The notes under the pieces are model-generated. The model saw nothing but the letters and a program-made list of their open reading frames with translations, searched no databases and was not told the DNA's origin. From DMER64 sp049652385 (GTDB lineage Bacteria; Bacteroidota; Bacteroidia; Bacteroidales; UBA932), in the NCBI GenBank assembly GCA_049652385.1, contig JBASDX010000003.1, positions 162,687 through 226,686 of the forward strand: 64,000 nt of DNA, given 5' to 3'. Of this stretch, positions 7,548 through 15,787 are shown piece by piece; within the stretch, counting starts at the first letter, position 1; every line of letters begins with the position of its first letter. The position numbers and the translations under genes are program-made.

Positions 7548-8621
7548 ATGAAAAAATCTGTTTATCTAATTATTTCTTTACTGGGCATTGCATTTTTTGC
7601 CTCTTGCACCACTAAGGAATACACGGTAAAAGCCACTTTCCCGGAAGAAATTTTTGACGGAGAATGGGCCTATATCACTGCCACACATGACGGTAGTATT
7701 CTGGACAGTGCCTTGATTGAAGGCAATACAGCCATCTTTGCCGGTACCATTAAAGAACCTACATTGTCTTTGATACAAAGCGGACGAAGCCGTGGACAGC
7801 TCATTCTGGAAGGTGGTGACATTACCATCGAGATGGGAGAGCCCGGCGTTCCCGCCTACGGAGAAGGTACACCTCTAAACACACAACTGGGTGTACTAAT
7901 TACCACTCATAACAACTTGATGGAAGAAATCATGAGTTACCATGGTGGTGATAACGAAGGTTATTACCGTACGGTCTGGACACCCAAGTTTACGCAAGAA
8001 ATTGGTGATATTTTCAATGCCAACAAGAATAACGACGTGGGTACCCTGGCACTGATGTATTTGAACAACTACGGAGATGCCGAAAAATTGGACGCATACT
8101 TTGATAAAGCCGGTAACGTCGTTACTTCACGCGGTCCCATCCAAAAAATCCTGAAACAACGTGCTGCTTTGAAAGAAACGGCAGAAGGCATGCTGTTCAC
8201 AGATTTCACCATTGAAGATTCTGATGGGGAAACCGTATCTTTCTCTGACTACATTGGTCAAGGAAAATACGTATTGGTAGATTTTTGGGCCGGCTGGTGC
8301 GGACCTTGTAAAAGAGAAATCCCCCATATCAGAGAAGTCTACGACAAACACAACGGAGAACGCTTTACCGTATTGGGTGTAGCCGTATGGGAAGAACCCG
8401 AAGCCACCAAACAGGCCATTGAAGATTTAGACGTTGTTTGGCCCTGCATTATCAACGCCCAAAGTATTCCTACAGATATCTACGGAATCAAAGGCATTCC
8501 GCATATCATCCTCTTTGGCCCCGACGGCACCATTATCGCCCGCGGATTGCGTGGTGATGCCATGAAAGCAAAGATTGACGAAATTCTTGCTGTAGAAGAA
8601 ATACTCCCTGAAGGCGAATAA
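7548..8621 (+). CDS. TlpA-like thioredoxin-fold lipoprotein
   Basis: 357 residues. The N-terminal signal ends FASC (Cys at about 20), so it is an exported lipoprotein. Residues about 25-125 look like the DUF4369 domain common in Bacteroidetes thiol-disulfide proteins. The C-terminal 150 residues are a TlpA/AhpC-type thioredoxin fold with the redox motif W250-CGPCK-255, the cis-proline region GIPHIILF and DFTIEDSDGETVSFSDY at the start of the domain. It likely reduces or isomerises periplasmic disulfides; the partner is unknown. It shares one base with the following M28 peptidase gene (TAATG), so the two are co-translated. Confidence 0.88.
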   Translation: MKKSVYLIISLLGIAFFASCTTKEYTVKATFPEEIFDGEWAYITATHDGSILDSALIEGNTAIFAGTIKEPTLSLIQSGRSRGQLILEGGDITIEMGEPGVPAYGEGTPLNTQLGVLITTHNNLMEEIMSYHGGDNEGYYRTVWTPKFTQEIGDIFNANKNNDVGTLALMYLNNYGDAEKLDAYFDKAGNVVTSRGPIQKILKQRAALKETAEGMLFTDFTIEDSDGETVSFSDYIGQGKYVLVDFWAGWCGPCKREIPHIREVYDKHNGERFTVLGVAVWEEPEATKQAIEDLDVVWPCIINAQSIPTDIYGIKGIPHIILFGPDGTIIARGLRGDAMKAKIDEILAVEEILPEGE

Positions 8622-9853
8622 TGAAAATTCTTCTTACCATAACAAGCACGGTGGCTCTTTTGGCCACCGTGTTGTTTCTTGGCAGCAACCATCCTGTTGC
8701 ACAGGACCCCGACCTGAAAAACCTCCAAAAAATCATTACCACACTGACGAGTCCGGAGTTTGAAGGCCGCAAAGCCGGCAGTATTCACGATTCTGTCATG
8801 GCCGTGTACCTTGCGAAAGAAATGGAAAGTTACGGCTTTGAACCTTTCTTTGAGGACGGTCCCTTACACAAGTTTCATTTCCGCAACAGGAGTTCCTGGA
8901 ACGTAGTTATGGTATACAAAGGAGAAGAAACAAACGGCTCCCTCATGCTGGGAGCCCATTACGACCACCTGGGCATGGGCGGACGCGGATCCGGAAGCCT
9001 GAAGGCCGATACCCTGGCCCTCCACCCGGGGGCCGATGATAATGCCTCAGGCGTGGCAGCCGCCATGGAAACGGCTCGTCTGCTCAGCCGTCAAGCTCGT
9101 GACAAATCTTTACAAAAAGATATCGTCTTTGCTGCTTTTGGTGCAGAAGAAGCCGGTACCATAGGTTCCGGTTTTTTGGCCGATACCTTAAAAAAAGCAG
9201 GGCTGCTCCCCTCTTTGATGATTAATCTGGATATGGTAGGTCGCCTGACGGACAGCATACTGCAAATAAGCGGTACCGGTACTTTTCAAGAAGCCGATTC
9301 CCTGATTCGCTACCACCTGGACAACACCACGCCATTTATACTAAAAACCTCGGCAGACGGACACGGACCCTCCGATCACAGCCGCTTCTACCGGGAAGAA
9401 GTCCCCGTACTCTTCATTACCACGGGACCACACACCGACTACCACACTCCATTTGACTCGCCCGATAAAATCAATTACGAAGGCATGGCCCATATCGTCC
9501 GTTACACCACAACAATAGCCGGTGCCGTAGCTTTTGACGGTTTTGAACCCATATATAAAGAAGCCTACCAGACGGAACCCCGCCGGGAACAAGTGGCTTT
9601 CAAAGTTAGCCTGGGTGTCATCCCCGATTTTATCCATGAAGGAGAAGGACTCTGCGCCGGCACCGTCATCAAAGGCCGTCCCGGCCACAAAGCCGGTATG
9701 GAAAACGGAGATATCATCCTGCAAATCAACGATAAACCCATCCCCAACATAGACGCGTACATGGAAGCCCTCAGCGAACTGACCGAAGGTGAAATCATCT
9801 GGGTAACCATAAAACGCAAAGACAGAATCCTGGAATTGGAAGTACAGCTGTAA
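8621..9853 (+). CDS. Secreted M28-family zinc aminopeptidase with PDZ domain
   Basis: 410 residues with an N-terminal signal segment. M28 metal ligands are visible: His113 in GAHYDH, Asp139/Asp140 in GADDNASG, Glu176/177 in GAEEAG, Asp204 in INLDMVG, and a late His in GPHTDYHTPFD. Residues about 330-405 form a PDZ domain (GTVIKGRPGHKAGMENGDII), which may bind C-termini of substrates or partners. It is expected to release N-terminal amino acids from peptides in the periplasm or outside the cell. It is translationally coupled to the TlpA-like lipoprotein upstream and followed by tRNA-Arg. Confidence 0.88.
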   Translation: MKILLTITSTVALLATVLFLGSNHPVAQDPDLKNLQKIITTLTSPEFEGRKAGSIHDSVMAVYLAKEMESYGFEPFFEDGPLHKFHFRNRSSWNVVMVYKGEETNGSLMLGAHYDHLGMGGRGSGSLKADTLALHPGADDNASGVAAAMETARLLSRQARDKSLQKDIVFAAFGAEEAGTIGSGFLADTLKKAGLLPSLMINLDMVGRLTDSILQISGTGTFQEADSLIRYHLDNTTPFILKTSADGHGPSDHSRFYREEVPVLFITTGPHTDYHTPFDSPDKINYEGMAHIVRYTTTIAGAVAFDGFEPIYKEAYQTEPRREQVAFKVSLGVIPDFIHEGEGLCAGTVIKGRPGHKAGMENGDIILQINDKPIPNIDAYMEALSELTEGEIIWVTIKRKDRILELEVQL

Positions 9854-9880
9854 GAATATGGCATTTTAAAAAAAATACCG

Positions 9881-9888
9881 TACTTTTG
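9881..9888 (+). promoter_or_regulatory. TAnnTTTG -7 box for tRNA-Arg
   Basis: TACTTTTG lies 29 nt upstream of the mature 5' end of tRNA-Arg and just after the M28 peptidase gene, giving the tRNA its own promoter. Confidence 0.6.
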
Positions 9889-9917
9889 CAGCCCCTTTTG
9901 GGACACAACAACATATC

Positions 9918-9991
9918 GGTCCGGTAGCTCAGTTGGATAGAGCAACAGCCTTCTAAGCTGTGGGTCAAGAGTTCGAATCTCTTCCGGATCA
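9918..9991 (+). tRNA. tRNA-Arg (anticodon TCT)
   Basis: A full cloverleaf can be folded. The acceptor stem is 9918-9924 with 9984-9990 (one G-T pair), the D arm GCTC/GAGC, the anticodon stem ACAGC/GCTGT with loop CTTCTAA and anticodon TCT at 9952-9954, and the T arm AAGAG/CTCTT with loop TTCGAAT. The discriminator is A; the CCA end is not encoded. It reads AGA codons (and AGG by wobble). Confidence 0.95.
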
Positions 9992-10109
9992 CAAGCAGAA
10001 GCCCGGCAATAACATGCCGGACTTTTTGCTTTTGTGACTGCCGAGCTTGCTTGAGCAGGAACAAAAGCGAAAAGACCAAGGTCGCATAGCGACCGGGGCT
10101 TCTGCTTGT
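9991..10109. repeat. Nested inverted-repeat (multi-hairpin) element after tRNA-Arg
   Basis: A perfect 14-bp inverted repeat (9991-10004 with 10096-10109, ACAAGCAGAAGCCC and its complement) closes three inner hairpins. These are CCGGCA/TGCCGG (10003-10008/10015-10020), a 14-bp stem 10022-10035/10061-10074 with a further CTGC/GCAG stem inside it, and GGTCGC/GCGACC (10080-10085/10089-10094). The first hairpin is followed by a T-run on the plus strand, so part of it can terminate the tRNA transcript. The whole element lies between convergent genes (tRNA and urea transporter). It could be a bidirectional terminator, a structured small RNA or a palindromic mobile relic. Confidence 0.7.
10003..10027 (+). 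terminator. Rho-independent terminator of tRNA-Arg
   Basis: Six-base-pair GC-rich hairpin CCGGCA-N6-TGCCGG followed by AC and five T, 12 nt after the tRNA 3' end. Confidence 0.6.
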
Positions 10110-10161
10110 TAGATGCCCCGCGGCAGCGGCAAGAGATGTGCGAAGAAAGTGGCGCACCGGA

Positions 10162-11037
10162 TCAGATCCGGTTGCGCCGCACCCGGTTGCGCCGCATCAC
10201 CCGCTTCAGTCCCAACGTCACCCACGTAGCCAGCACAAACGGAAACGTAAGCTGTGGCAAACCCCATGCAAAGAACAAGAAGGTCACGCCCAGCGACACA
10301 GCCACCGATACCAGTACCCACAATGCATCCTGCCATTTTGTGCCGGCAAAAACAATGGTGCAAAGCACCGCATTAAAACCATACAATCCCGCTGTGACGG
10401 CATCTGCCGGAGCCCCCAGCAAATAAGCAACAGTACCGGCTGCCGCAGCCGACACTAATCCGTACGCTGCTGCCACGGGAGTACTGATCAATACCCCCAC
10501 AAAGAATAAGAATCCGGAAAGTATTTTTTCTTGAAAAATGACCTGGCCAAAACTTTTAAAAGGGACAAACAGCCATGCATATATACCAACCATCTGATCG
10601 CCTGCAACACCGGACGGCAATCGCATATCCTGTCCTGCCAGGGCCAGCAATACCCACGTAACGACAACAAAAGGAAACGTAAAAGCAGGAAAAGATTTCT
10701 TTATGAAAAAGTGCTGCAACAACGTAGCCGCCATGGAACCCAATATCACCAGAAGCCAGGAAAGAAAGACCGGTTTAAAGAAAAGCATGACAGCTACGCC
10801 TACTAGTACGGCGCTAAAACTGTACAGCCCTTTGTACAGGTTGTCTTTGGGCAGCTTAAAAGCCCATACTGTAATAAAACCGGATACAAGGGCCAGCAAG
10901 GCGGAGACTCCCATAGTGACAGAGCCCCAGAAAATACCTGACAGAAAAAGTATACCGGTCAGCACGTGTTCCTGAAGCATGACTTGTCCCACGCCTTTCA
11001 GAGCGGCTTTAACGTACGAAAAGAGTCGATTATGCAT
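10162..11037 (-). CDS. Urea transporter (UT family)
   Basis: About 291-residue very hydrophobic protein with the internal duplication of the UT family. The first half has GVGQVMLQEHVLTGILFLSG and GLYSFSAVLVGVAV; the second half has SFGQVIFQEKILSGFLFFVG and GLYGFNAVLCTIVF. UT proteins are trimeric urea channels in the cytoplasmic membrane. The C-terminus is an arginine-rich tail (RVMRRNRVRRNRI) encoded by a short tandem repeat. The start at 11037 is preferred over 11061, because the -7 box TAGATTTG (11066-11059, minus strand) overlaps the longer start. No urease is in the window. The gene is divergent from the XDH-like pair, which is the only local hint of a purine/urea link. Confidence 0.85.
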   Translation of the reverse strand: MHNRLFSYVKAALKGVGQVMLQEHVLTGILFLSGIFWGSVTMGVSALLALVSGFITVWAFKLPKDNLYKGLYSFSAVLVGVAVMLFFKPVFLSWLLVILGSMAATLLQHFFIKKSFPAFTFPFVVVTWVLLALAGQDMRLPSGVAGDQMVGIYAWLFVPFKSFGQVIFQEKILSGFLFFVGVLISTPVAAAYGLVSAAAAGTVAYLLGAPADAVTAGLYGFNAVLCTIVFAGTKWQDALWVLVSVAVSLGVTFLFFAWGLPQLTFPFVLATWVTLGLKRVMRRNRVRRNRI

Positions 11038-11058
11038 AAAGAAGTGCGTTACTTTCAG

Positions 11059-11066
11059 CAAATCTA
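11059..11066 (-). promoter_or_regulatory. TAnnTTTG -7 box, urea transporter
   Basis: The minus strand reads TAGATTTG. It overlaps the longest possible start codon (11061) and so supports translation from the ATG at 11037. Confidence 0.5.
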
Positions 11067-11081
11067 GTTACTTTTATCCTC

Positions 11082-12485
11082 ATGAGGCACACCATTGGCT
11101 TTTTCTTGAACGGAACACCTATTGAGATCGATTTTGCAAAAGAAACGAATCTCTACCCCCAAATGCCTGTTTTGCAATACCTGAGAAACCACATGAGGCT
11201 AACCGGAACTGCACAAGGCTGCGGAACGGGCGATTGCGGGTCTTGTATGGTTGCCTTAGCCCAACGGGATAAAAACAAATCAACCCGTTTGTACGCCGTC
11301 AACGCCTGTTTAATGTTACTGGGCATGATGGATGGAAAGCATTTGATTACTATTGAAGGCATTGAGCAAAACGGGAAGAAACATCCCGTGCAAGAAGTCC
11401 TGACAGACAGTCCCTCCGGTATCATCATGGCCGCCTACGCAGCATATGAAAATGGGGTGCCGTTTACCAGGGATACCCTCAAAACCATATTGTCCGGGAA
11501 CATATGCCCCGACGGCAGTTATATCAAAGTGCAACAAGCCCTTGTAGCTATGGAGCACAGGCGGAACAGATTACATAAAGAAACGTTTGTAGTACCTGAA
11601 GACAACCCTTTTGTATTTTTCTGCAAAAGCCCTGTGGGCGATTACATCAAACCCCGTACGTTGGAACAATTGCTGATGTACAGGAAAACGTATCCCACGT
11701 ATCATACCGTCTGCGGAGCCAGTGGTTTCAGTGTCTACCAGGCACTGGAACATCCGGAAACAAAACCGGTTATTGACATCTCAGACATTCCGGATCTTAA
11801 GCGTATAGTAGAAACAGAAGCTTTTGTGACTTTTGGAGCCGGAGTAACCATAGAAGCATTCCGGGAAACGCTCGTGCGTCATTACCCCGGAGCACAGGAA
11901 TACCTGCTTTCTTTTGCATCGCTGCCTGTCAGAAACAGGGCCTCGCTGGCGGGCAATCTGGCCGGTGTGTCTTCCGTTGGGGATATTCTGCCGTTGTTAC
12001 TGGCCCTGGATGCGGAACTGGAGCTTGCAAGCCTCGGCAAAAGCCGAAAGGTCCCTGCCGACACTTTTGCCATCGGATATCATACCGATATACTGGGCCG
12101 AGACGAACTGATAGCGGCCGTACGCATCCCTAAACCCTCAGCAACCCGCAGGTTGTATGCCCACAAACAAGCCAAAAGACACAACATGGACATATCGACC
12201 CTTACCTGTTGTCTGGCATTTGATATCATTGATAATACCTTACGGCACGTAACCACCGGATTTGGAGGCATGGCCCCTACCCCGATACGCCCGGCCGGTT
12301 TAGAAGCTTTTCTGGAGGGCAAACCGTTTACGGAAGATACGTTCCTCCAGGCGGCCGCTCTGGTACCCAATCTGTTCTCCACCATTAGTGATGTCAGAGG
12401 CAGTACCGGGTACCGGAAACAAGTAGTATCGAATGTAATCATTACGTGTTTTTGGGAAACACTAAAAAGCAGACAAGATGCATAA
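11082..12485 (+). CDS. Xanthine-dehydrogenase-like FeS/FAD subunit, second cluster ligands lost
   Basis: 467 residues with the layout of XDH small subunits. Residues 1-75 form a plant-type [2Fe-2S] domain with complete ligands (GCGTGDCGSC, then NAC). A helical domain at about 80-165 normally binds a second [2Fe-2S] cluster. A FAD-binding domain follows (RNRASLAGNLAGVSSVGDI) with the CO-dehydrogenase flavoprotein C-terminus. In the helical domain the usual CGFC motif is replaced by a stretch reading DSPSG, and the usual CRC reads CPD (GNICPDGSY). Three of four ligands of the second cluster are therefore missing, which should break the normal electron relay. The frame is intact. It overlaps the large-subunit gene by 8 bp. 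Function is uncertain. Confidence 0.75.
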   Translation: MRHTIGFFLNGTPIEIDFAKETNLYPQMPVLQYLRNHMRLTGTAQGCGTGDCGSCMVALAQRDKNKSTRLYAVNACLMLLGMMDGKHLITIEGIEQNGKKHPVQEVLTDSPSGIIMAAYAAYENGVPFTRDTLKTILSGNICPDGSYIKVQQALVAMEHRRNRLHKETFVVPEDNPFVFFCKSPVGDYIKPRTLEQLLMYRKTYPTYHTVCGASGFSVYQALEHPETKPVIDISDIPDLKRIVETEAFVTFGAGVTIEAFRETLVRHYPGAQEYLLSFASLPVRNRASLAGNLAGVSSVGDILPLLLALDAELELASLGKSRKVPADTFAIGYHTDILGRDELIAAVRIPKPSATRRLYAHKQAKRHNMDISTLTCCLAFDIIDNTLRHVTTGFGGMAPTPIRPAGLEAFLEGKPFTEDTFLQAAALVPNLFSTISDVRGSTGYRKQVVSNVIITCFWETLKSRQDA

Positions 12486-13989
12486 GCACTCAGCTGAAAC
12501 AGCAGATACTCTGCTCTACGGATTTATGTATTGCAGCCCCGTAGCAAACGGTTCTGTGAGCTCTGTCGATTATGCCGATGCGCTGAAATGCAAAGGCATA
12601 CATGCCATTATCCCTTGTCAAGACACTGTTGCCTATGTTGGAGAGCCTGTGTTGCTGATAGCGGCAGAGAGCCGATACTGTGCTCGTACCGCTATACAAA
12701 AAATCAAGGTCCGCTTTAAGGCATTACCACCTCTTATAGATCCGGAAGAAGCCTTTCGGCAACAACAATTCCATTCGGCCTCTTTGTTTGTGGAAAAAGG
12801 CGATGCGATACAAGCAGTTGAGCAATCAGACCATATAGTGGAAGGAACCCTTACCCTGGGCGGTCAAAAGCATTTCAGTCCTGCACCACAGACCCTGACG
12901 GCTGTGCCCGGACCGGACGGCGGTATTACTTTTATAGAAAATGGTTTTGAGGGAATGGAGCCTCTGAAAAGCCGGGTCAAACATTGGTGTGCTTTGCTGG
13001 CTGCGGCGTGCAACCGGCCCGTGTGCATGAGTCTGGATTTGCGGGAGGTCATGCTGCATTTGGGAAAAAGGCACCCCGTAACCGTTCATTACAAAGCAGG
13101 CTTTACAAAAGAAGGTATTTTGCAGGCGTACACCGGCCATTTTCTGTTTGATGGCGGCTCTTGTTCGGATAGTGCAGCCGTCGTGATGCAAAGATGTGCG
13201 CAGTATTTGGAAAATATATACGATATTCCCCATGTGTCGGCCCAAATCTGTTTTTGCAAAACAAACAAGCCACCCAACACACTGCATACCGATTGCGGAG
13301 CGGTGCAAGCCGTTGCCGCAATAGAGCATATTATGGATGAAATAGCCTGTGTATTAGGTCTTGACGCATCATTTATACGGGAAAGAAACAGGCAAGCCAG
13401 GTGGAAATCCCTGCTGCAAGAAGGGATTGCGGCATCTGATTATACAGAGAGAAAAAAGCAGGCAGCAGTTTTTAACAAAGACAACCGGCACAAAAAACGA
13501 GGGCTCTCCCTACTGCCCGTTGCACACATGGGACTGGCCCTGACAGAAGTAGAAGTGGATTTGGGAACAGGTGCTTCTACTGTATTGCATGCACAGATAT
13601 TTCATAACGAACCAACGGAATCCAATCTTCTGTCGTATGAAGCATCACTTGCAAATGCTTTTGTACAAGGAATGGGTTGGATGACTTTGGAAGAAGTGCT
13701 TTACGACAAGACTGGAATCCTGCTGACGGCCGGTCCCGATACGTATAAAGTGCCTGGCATATCCAATATCCCGGCAACTATCAGCATCCGTTTTTGTAAC
13801 GATATCCTCCACCAAACAAATAGGCACACTAACGATAAACCTCTGATCATATACGGGTTATCGGTATGGCTGGCTATTAAGGATGCCTTGTGGGCTGTTG
13901 ACAGATCGCGTAGGCTTCTGCAGGCTCCGGCAACAAAAGAACGTATTGTATCATGTGCCCTTACAGGAAAAACAACGCCACCCCGCTAA
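12478..13989 (+). CDS. Divergent, shortened xanthine-dehydrogenase-like molybdenum subunit
   Basis: 503 residues against roughly 750-780 for XDH large subunits. The N-terminus (VAYVGEPVLLIAAESRYCA, then FKALPPLIDPEEAF) matches the a/b-hammerhead domain, and GGQKHF...PQTLTAVPG matches the region holding the conserved GQEHFYLE/Q motif, with the glutamates changed. The GGFGGKE motif, the RGFG motif and the C-terminal GE motif with the catalytic glutamate are not seen. The end, YGLSVWLAIKDALWAV, still matches the last helix. It reads as an internally deleted, degenerate or repurposed Mo subunit rather than an active hydroxylase. The frame is uninterrupted and overlaps the FeS/FAD gene. Its 3' end overlaps the convergent EamA gene by 29 bp. 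Confidence 0.65.
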   Translation: MHKHSAETADTLLYGFMYCSPVANGSVSSVDYADALKCKGIHAIIPCQDTVAYVGEPVLLIAAESRYCARTAIQKIKVRFKALPPLIDPEEAFRQQQFHSASLFVEKGDAIQAVEQSDHIVEGTLTLGGQKHFSPAPQTLTAVPGPDGGITFIENGFEGMEPLKSRVKHWCALLAAACNRPVCMSLDLREVMLHLGKRHPVTVHYKAGFTKEGILQAYTGHFLFDGGSCSDSAAVVMQRCAQYLENIYDIPHVSAQICFCKTNKPPNTLHTDCGAVQAVAAIEHIMDEIACVLGLDASFIRERNRQARWKSLLQEGIAASDYTERKKQAAVFNKDNRHKKRGLSLLPVAHMGLALTEVEVDLGTGASTVLHAQIFHNEPTESNLLSYEASLANAFVQGMGWMTLEEVLYDKTGILLTAGPDTYKVPGISNIPATISIRFCNDILHQTNRHTNDKPLIIYGLSVWLAIKDALWAVDRSRRLLQAPATKERIVSCALTGKTTPPR

Positions 13990-14884
13990 CGCTTATTACC
14001 GCGCCCAACAGCTGTTCCCAGGTTACTTTGCGTTTTAAGATGACGTATTCCGGTAGCAAAATCATGATGGGTACCGTTGCCATTATGGTAGAAGCCACGG
14101 CTGTATTGGCATGCTGGACGGCCATCAAAGAAAGTGTTACGCCCAGAAAAGGACCAAATATAGACCCGATGACAACGCTGCCCACAGCCTTCTTTTCTTT
14201 GAACGCCCGGACAAACTGAGGCATCCCACCTTTGAACAAAATAAGCAGACCAAATACAAGCGCCCCTATAATCGTACGTATTTGAGTGGCAGCCAGGGGA
14301 ATATACAAAGAATGAAGCGGTGTATAGACTTTCTCATAAGCCAGCATTCCCTGCTTACTCAGCACGATGCCCACGCCCTGCCCAAGTGCTCCTATCAACG
14401 CATAAATTACGCCTTTTATGGGCAGCTGTATCTGCAGTTTGTGGTTGGTGGTACCGTTCTGCTTTTTCATGATGGACAGGGAAATACCAGTAAGGGTAAG
14501 TACCATGCCCAGCAATGCAATCCAGGTCATTTTTTCTCCCAGCAAAAAGAAACCGAACAAGGCAGCAAAAGGCGGCGCCAGGGTCATAATCAGTTGTGAA
14601 AAACGTGCCTGAATGAGTGTATAGGAAGCAAAGAGAAAATAATCTCCTATGACAAAGCCTATCAACCCGGACAAAGACATCCATATCCAGGTTGCTCTGT
14701 CTGCACCTATGGGTAAAAAACTGCCGCTAACAAAAAACAACGTCAGCCCAATCATCACAAAAGCACAAAGCAGCCGTATGAGGTTTAGGTTGGCAGACCC
14801 GAGTCTTTTCCCGGCATGTTCAAAAAAAAGCGCACTCAGTGTCCAAAAGAGGGCTACACCTATGGCAATCGTTTCTCCTCTCAT
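13961..14884 (-). CDS. EamA/DMT-superfamily transporter
   Basis: About 307 residues, with around ten hydrophobic segments in two EamA repeats (the first containing LSGLIGFVIGDYFLFASYTLI and FFLLGEKMTWIALLGMVLTLTG). Such proteins are cytoplasmic-membrane drug/metabolite exporters; the substrate is unknown. The start at 14884 (MRGETIAIG) is chosen: it lies one base after the stop of the upstream ZIP gene, so the two form an operon, whereas the longer frame adds an odd run of cysteines. Its 3' end overlaps the convergent XDH-like gene by 29 bp. Confidence 0.8.
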   Translation of the reverse strand: MRGETIAIGVALFWTLSALFFEHAGKRLGSANLNLIRLLCAFVMIGLTLFFVSGSFLPIGADRATWIWMSLSGLIGFVIGDYFLFASYTLIQARFSQLIMTLAPPFAALFGFFLLGEKMTWIALLGMVLTLTGISLSIMKKQNGTTNHKLQIQLPIKGVIYALIGALGQGVGIVLSKQGMLAYEKVYTPLHSLYIPLAATQIRTIIGALVFGLLILFKGGMPQFVRAFKEKKAVGSVVIGSIFGPFLGVTLSLMAVQHANTAVASTIMATVPIMILLPEYVILKRKVTWEQLLGAVISVSGVALFFL

Positions 14885-14885
14885 A

Positions 14886-15671
14886 CTACAACAACAACAA
14901 ACTAAGAGCCATGACAGCCATACCTGCAATAAAACCTATAATGGAAAGGTGGTGCTTTCCAAAACGCTCGGCACCGGGCAGCAGTTCGTCAATGGAAATA
15001 AAGACCATAATGCCGGAAACGGCTGCCATAACCATACCTTCCAATTGCGGAGTCCAGAACGGAAATAAAACGAGCACAGCCACCAAAGCCCCTAAAGGTT
15101 CAGCCAGACCGGACAAAAAAGAAAACCAGAAGGCTTTTCTCCGGCTTCCTGTCGCGTGGTATATAGGCACAGACACGGCAATGCCTTCAGGAATGTTATG
15201 AATGGCTATGGCCAGCGCTATGGGAATGCCTACATCCAGACTTTTCAGACCCGACATGAAAGCCGCAATTCCTTCCGGAAAGTTATGAATAGTAATACTC
15301 AGCGCTATCATGATGCCCATCCTCTTCAGTCTTTTTCTCTCCTGCATTTCTGCGCACATATCTTCGCACAAATGCACTTCATGAGGGTTTTCATCCTTAG
15401 GTATCAAAAAGTCAATAACGGCTATAAAGGCAATCCCTCCAAAAAAAGACAACACCAGCTGCCAGTCACTTAACGCTTTACCGGCTTCCGGCATCAATTC
15501 CATAAATGATATGTATATCATGACACCGGCTGAAAAACCTAAAGAAGCCGATAAAAAACTCGTATTCGTTTTCTTTGTCAAAAGGGCTGCCAGGGAACCG
15601 ATTCCCGTGGACAAACCGGCAAAAAGCGTAAGGGAAAAGGCTAAAAGAATTTGAGAAATATCAAAATCCAT
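14886..15671 (-). CDS. zupT: ZIP-family divalent metal transporter
   Basis: About 261 residues with eight predicted membrane segments. The paired metal-binding motifs SITIHNFPEGIAAF and AIAIHNIPEGIAVSVP in the middle helices are diagnostic of ZupT-type ZIP importers (zinc, iron, manganese). A charged loop near residues 115-140 (with EVHLCEDMCAEM) contains His and Cys residues that could bind metal. The start at 15671 (MDFDISQILLAF) is supported by a TACTTTTG -7 box at 15698-15691 on the same strand. It is first gene of a two-gene operon with the EamA transporter and divergent from the CoA-disulfide reductase fusion. Confidence 0.88.
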   Translation of the reverse strand: MDFDISQILLAFSLTLFAGLSTGIGSLAALLTKKTNTSFLSASLGFSAGVMIYISFMELMPEAGKALSDWQLVLSFFGGIAFIAVIDFLIPKDENPHEVHLCEDMCAEMQERKRLKRMGIMIALSITIHNFPEGIAAFMSGLKSLDVGIPIALAIAIHNIPEGIAVSVPIYHATGSRRKAFWFSFLSGLAEPLGALVAVLVLFPFWTPQLEGMVMAAVSGIMVFISIDELLPGAERFGKHHLSIIGFIAGMAVMALSLLLL

Positions 15672-15690
15672 GACATAGTAATTAAGAAGC

Positions 15691-15698
15691 CAAAAGTA
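15691..15698 (-). promoter_or_regulatory. TAnnTTTG -7 box, zupT
   Basis: The minus strand reads TACTTTTG, 19 nt upstream of the zupT ATG. It is divergent from the box at 15738-15745. Confidence 0.6.
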
Positions 15699-15737
15699 AT
15701 ACAATTCTCTGATTTTTTAATTTCCAAAGGAAATTAT

Positions 15738-15745
15738 TACTTTTG
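15738..15745 (+). promoter_or_regulatory. TAnnTTTG -7 box, CoA-disulfide reductase fusion
   Basis: The plus strand reads TACTTTTG, 42 nt upstream of the ATG at 15788. The longer ATG-like start at 15743 overlaps the box and is rejected. Confidence 0.6.
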
Positions 15746-15787
15746 TCAATTATCTTTATAGCAAATTATTTTCAAAATCTTTTTCTA

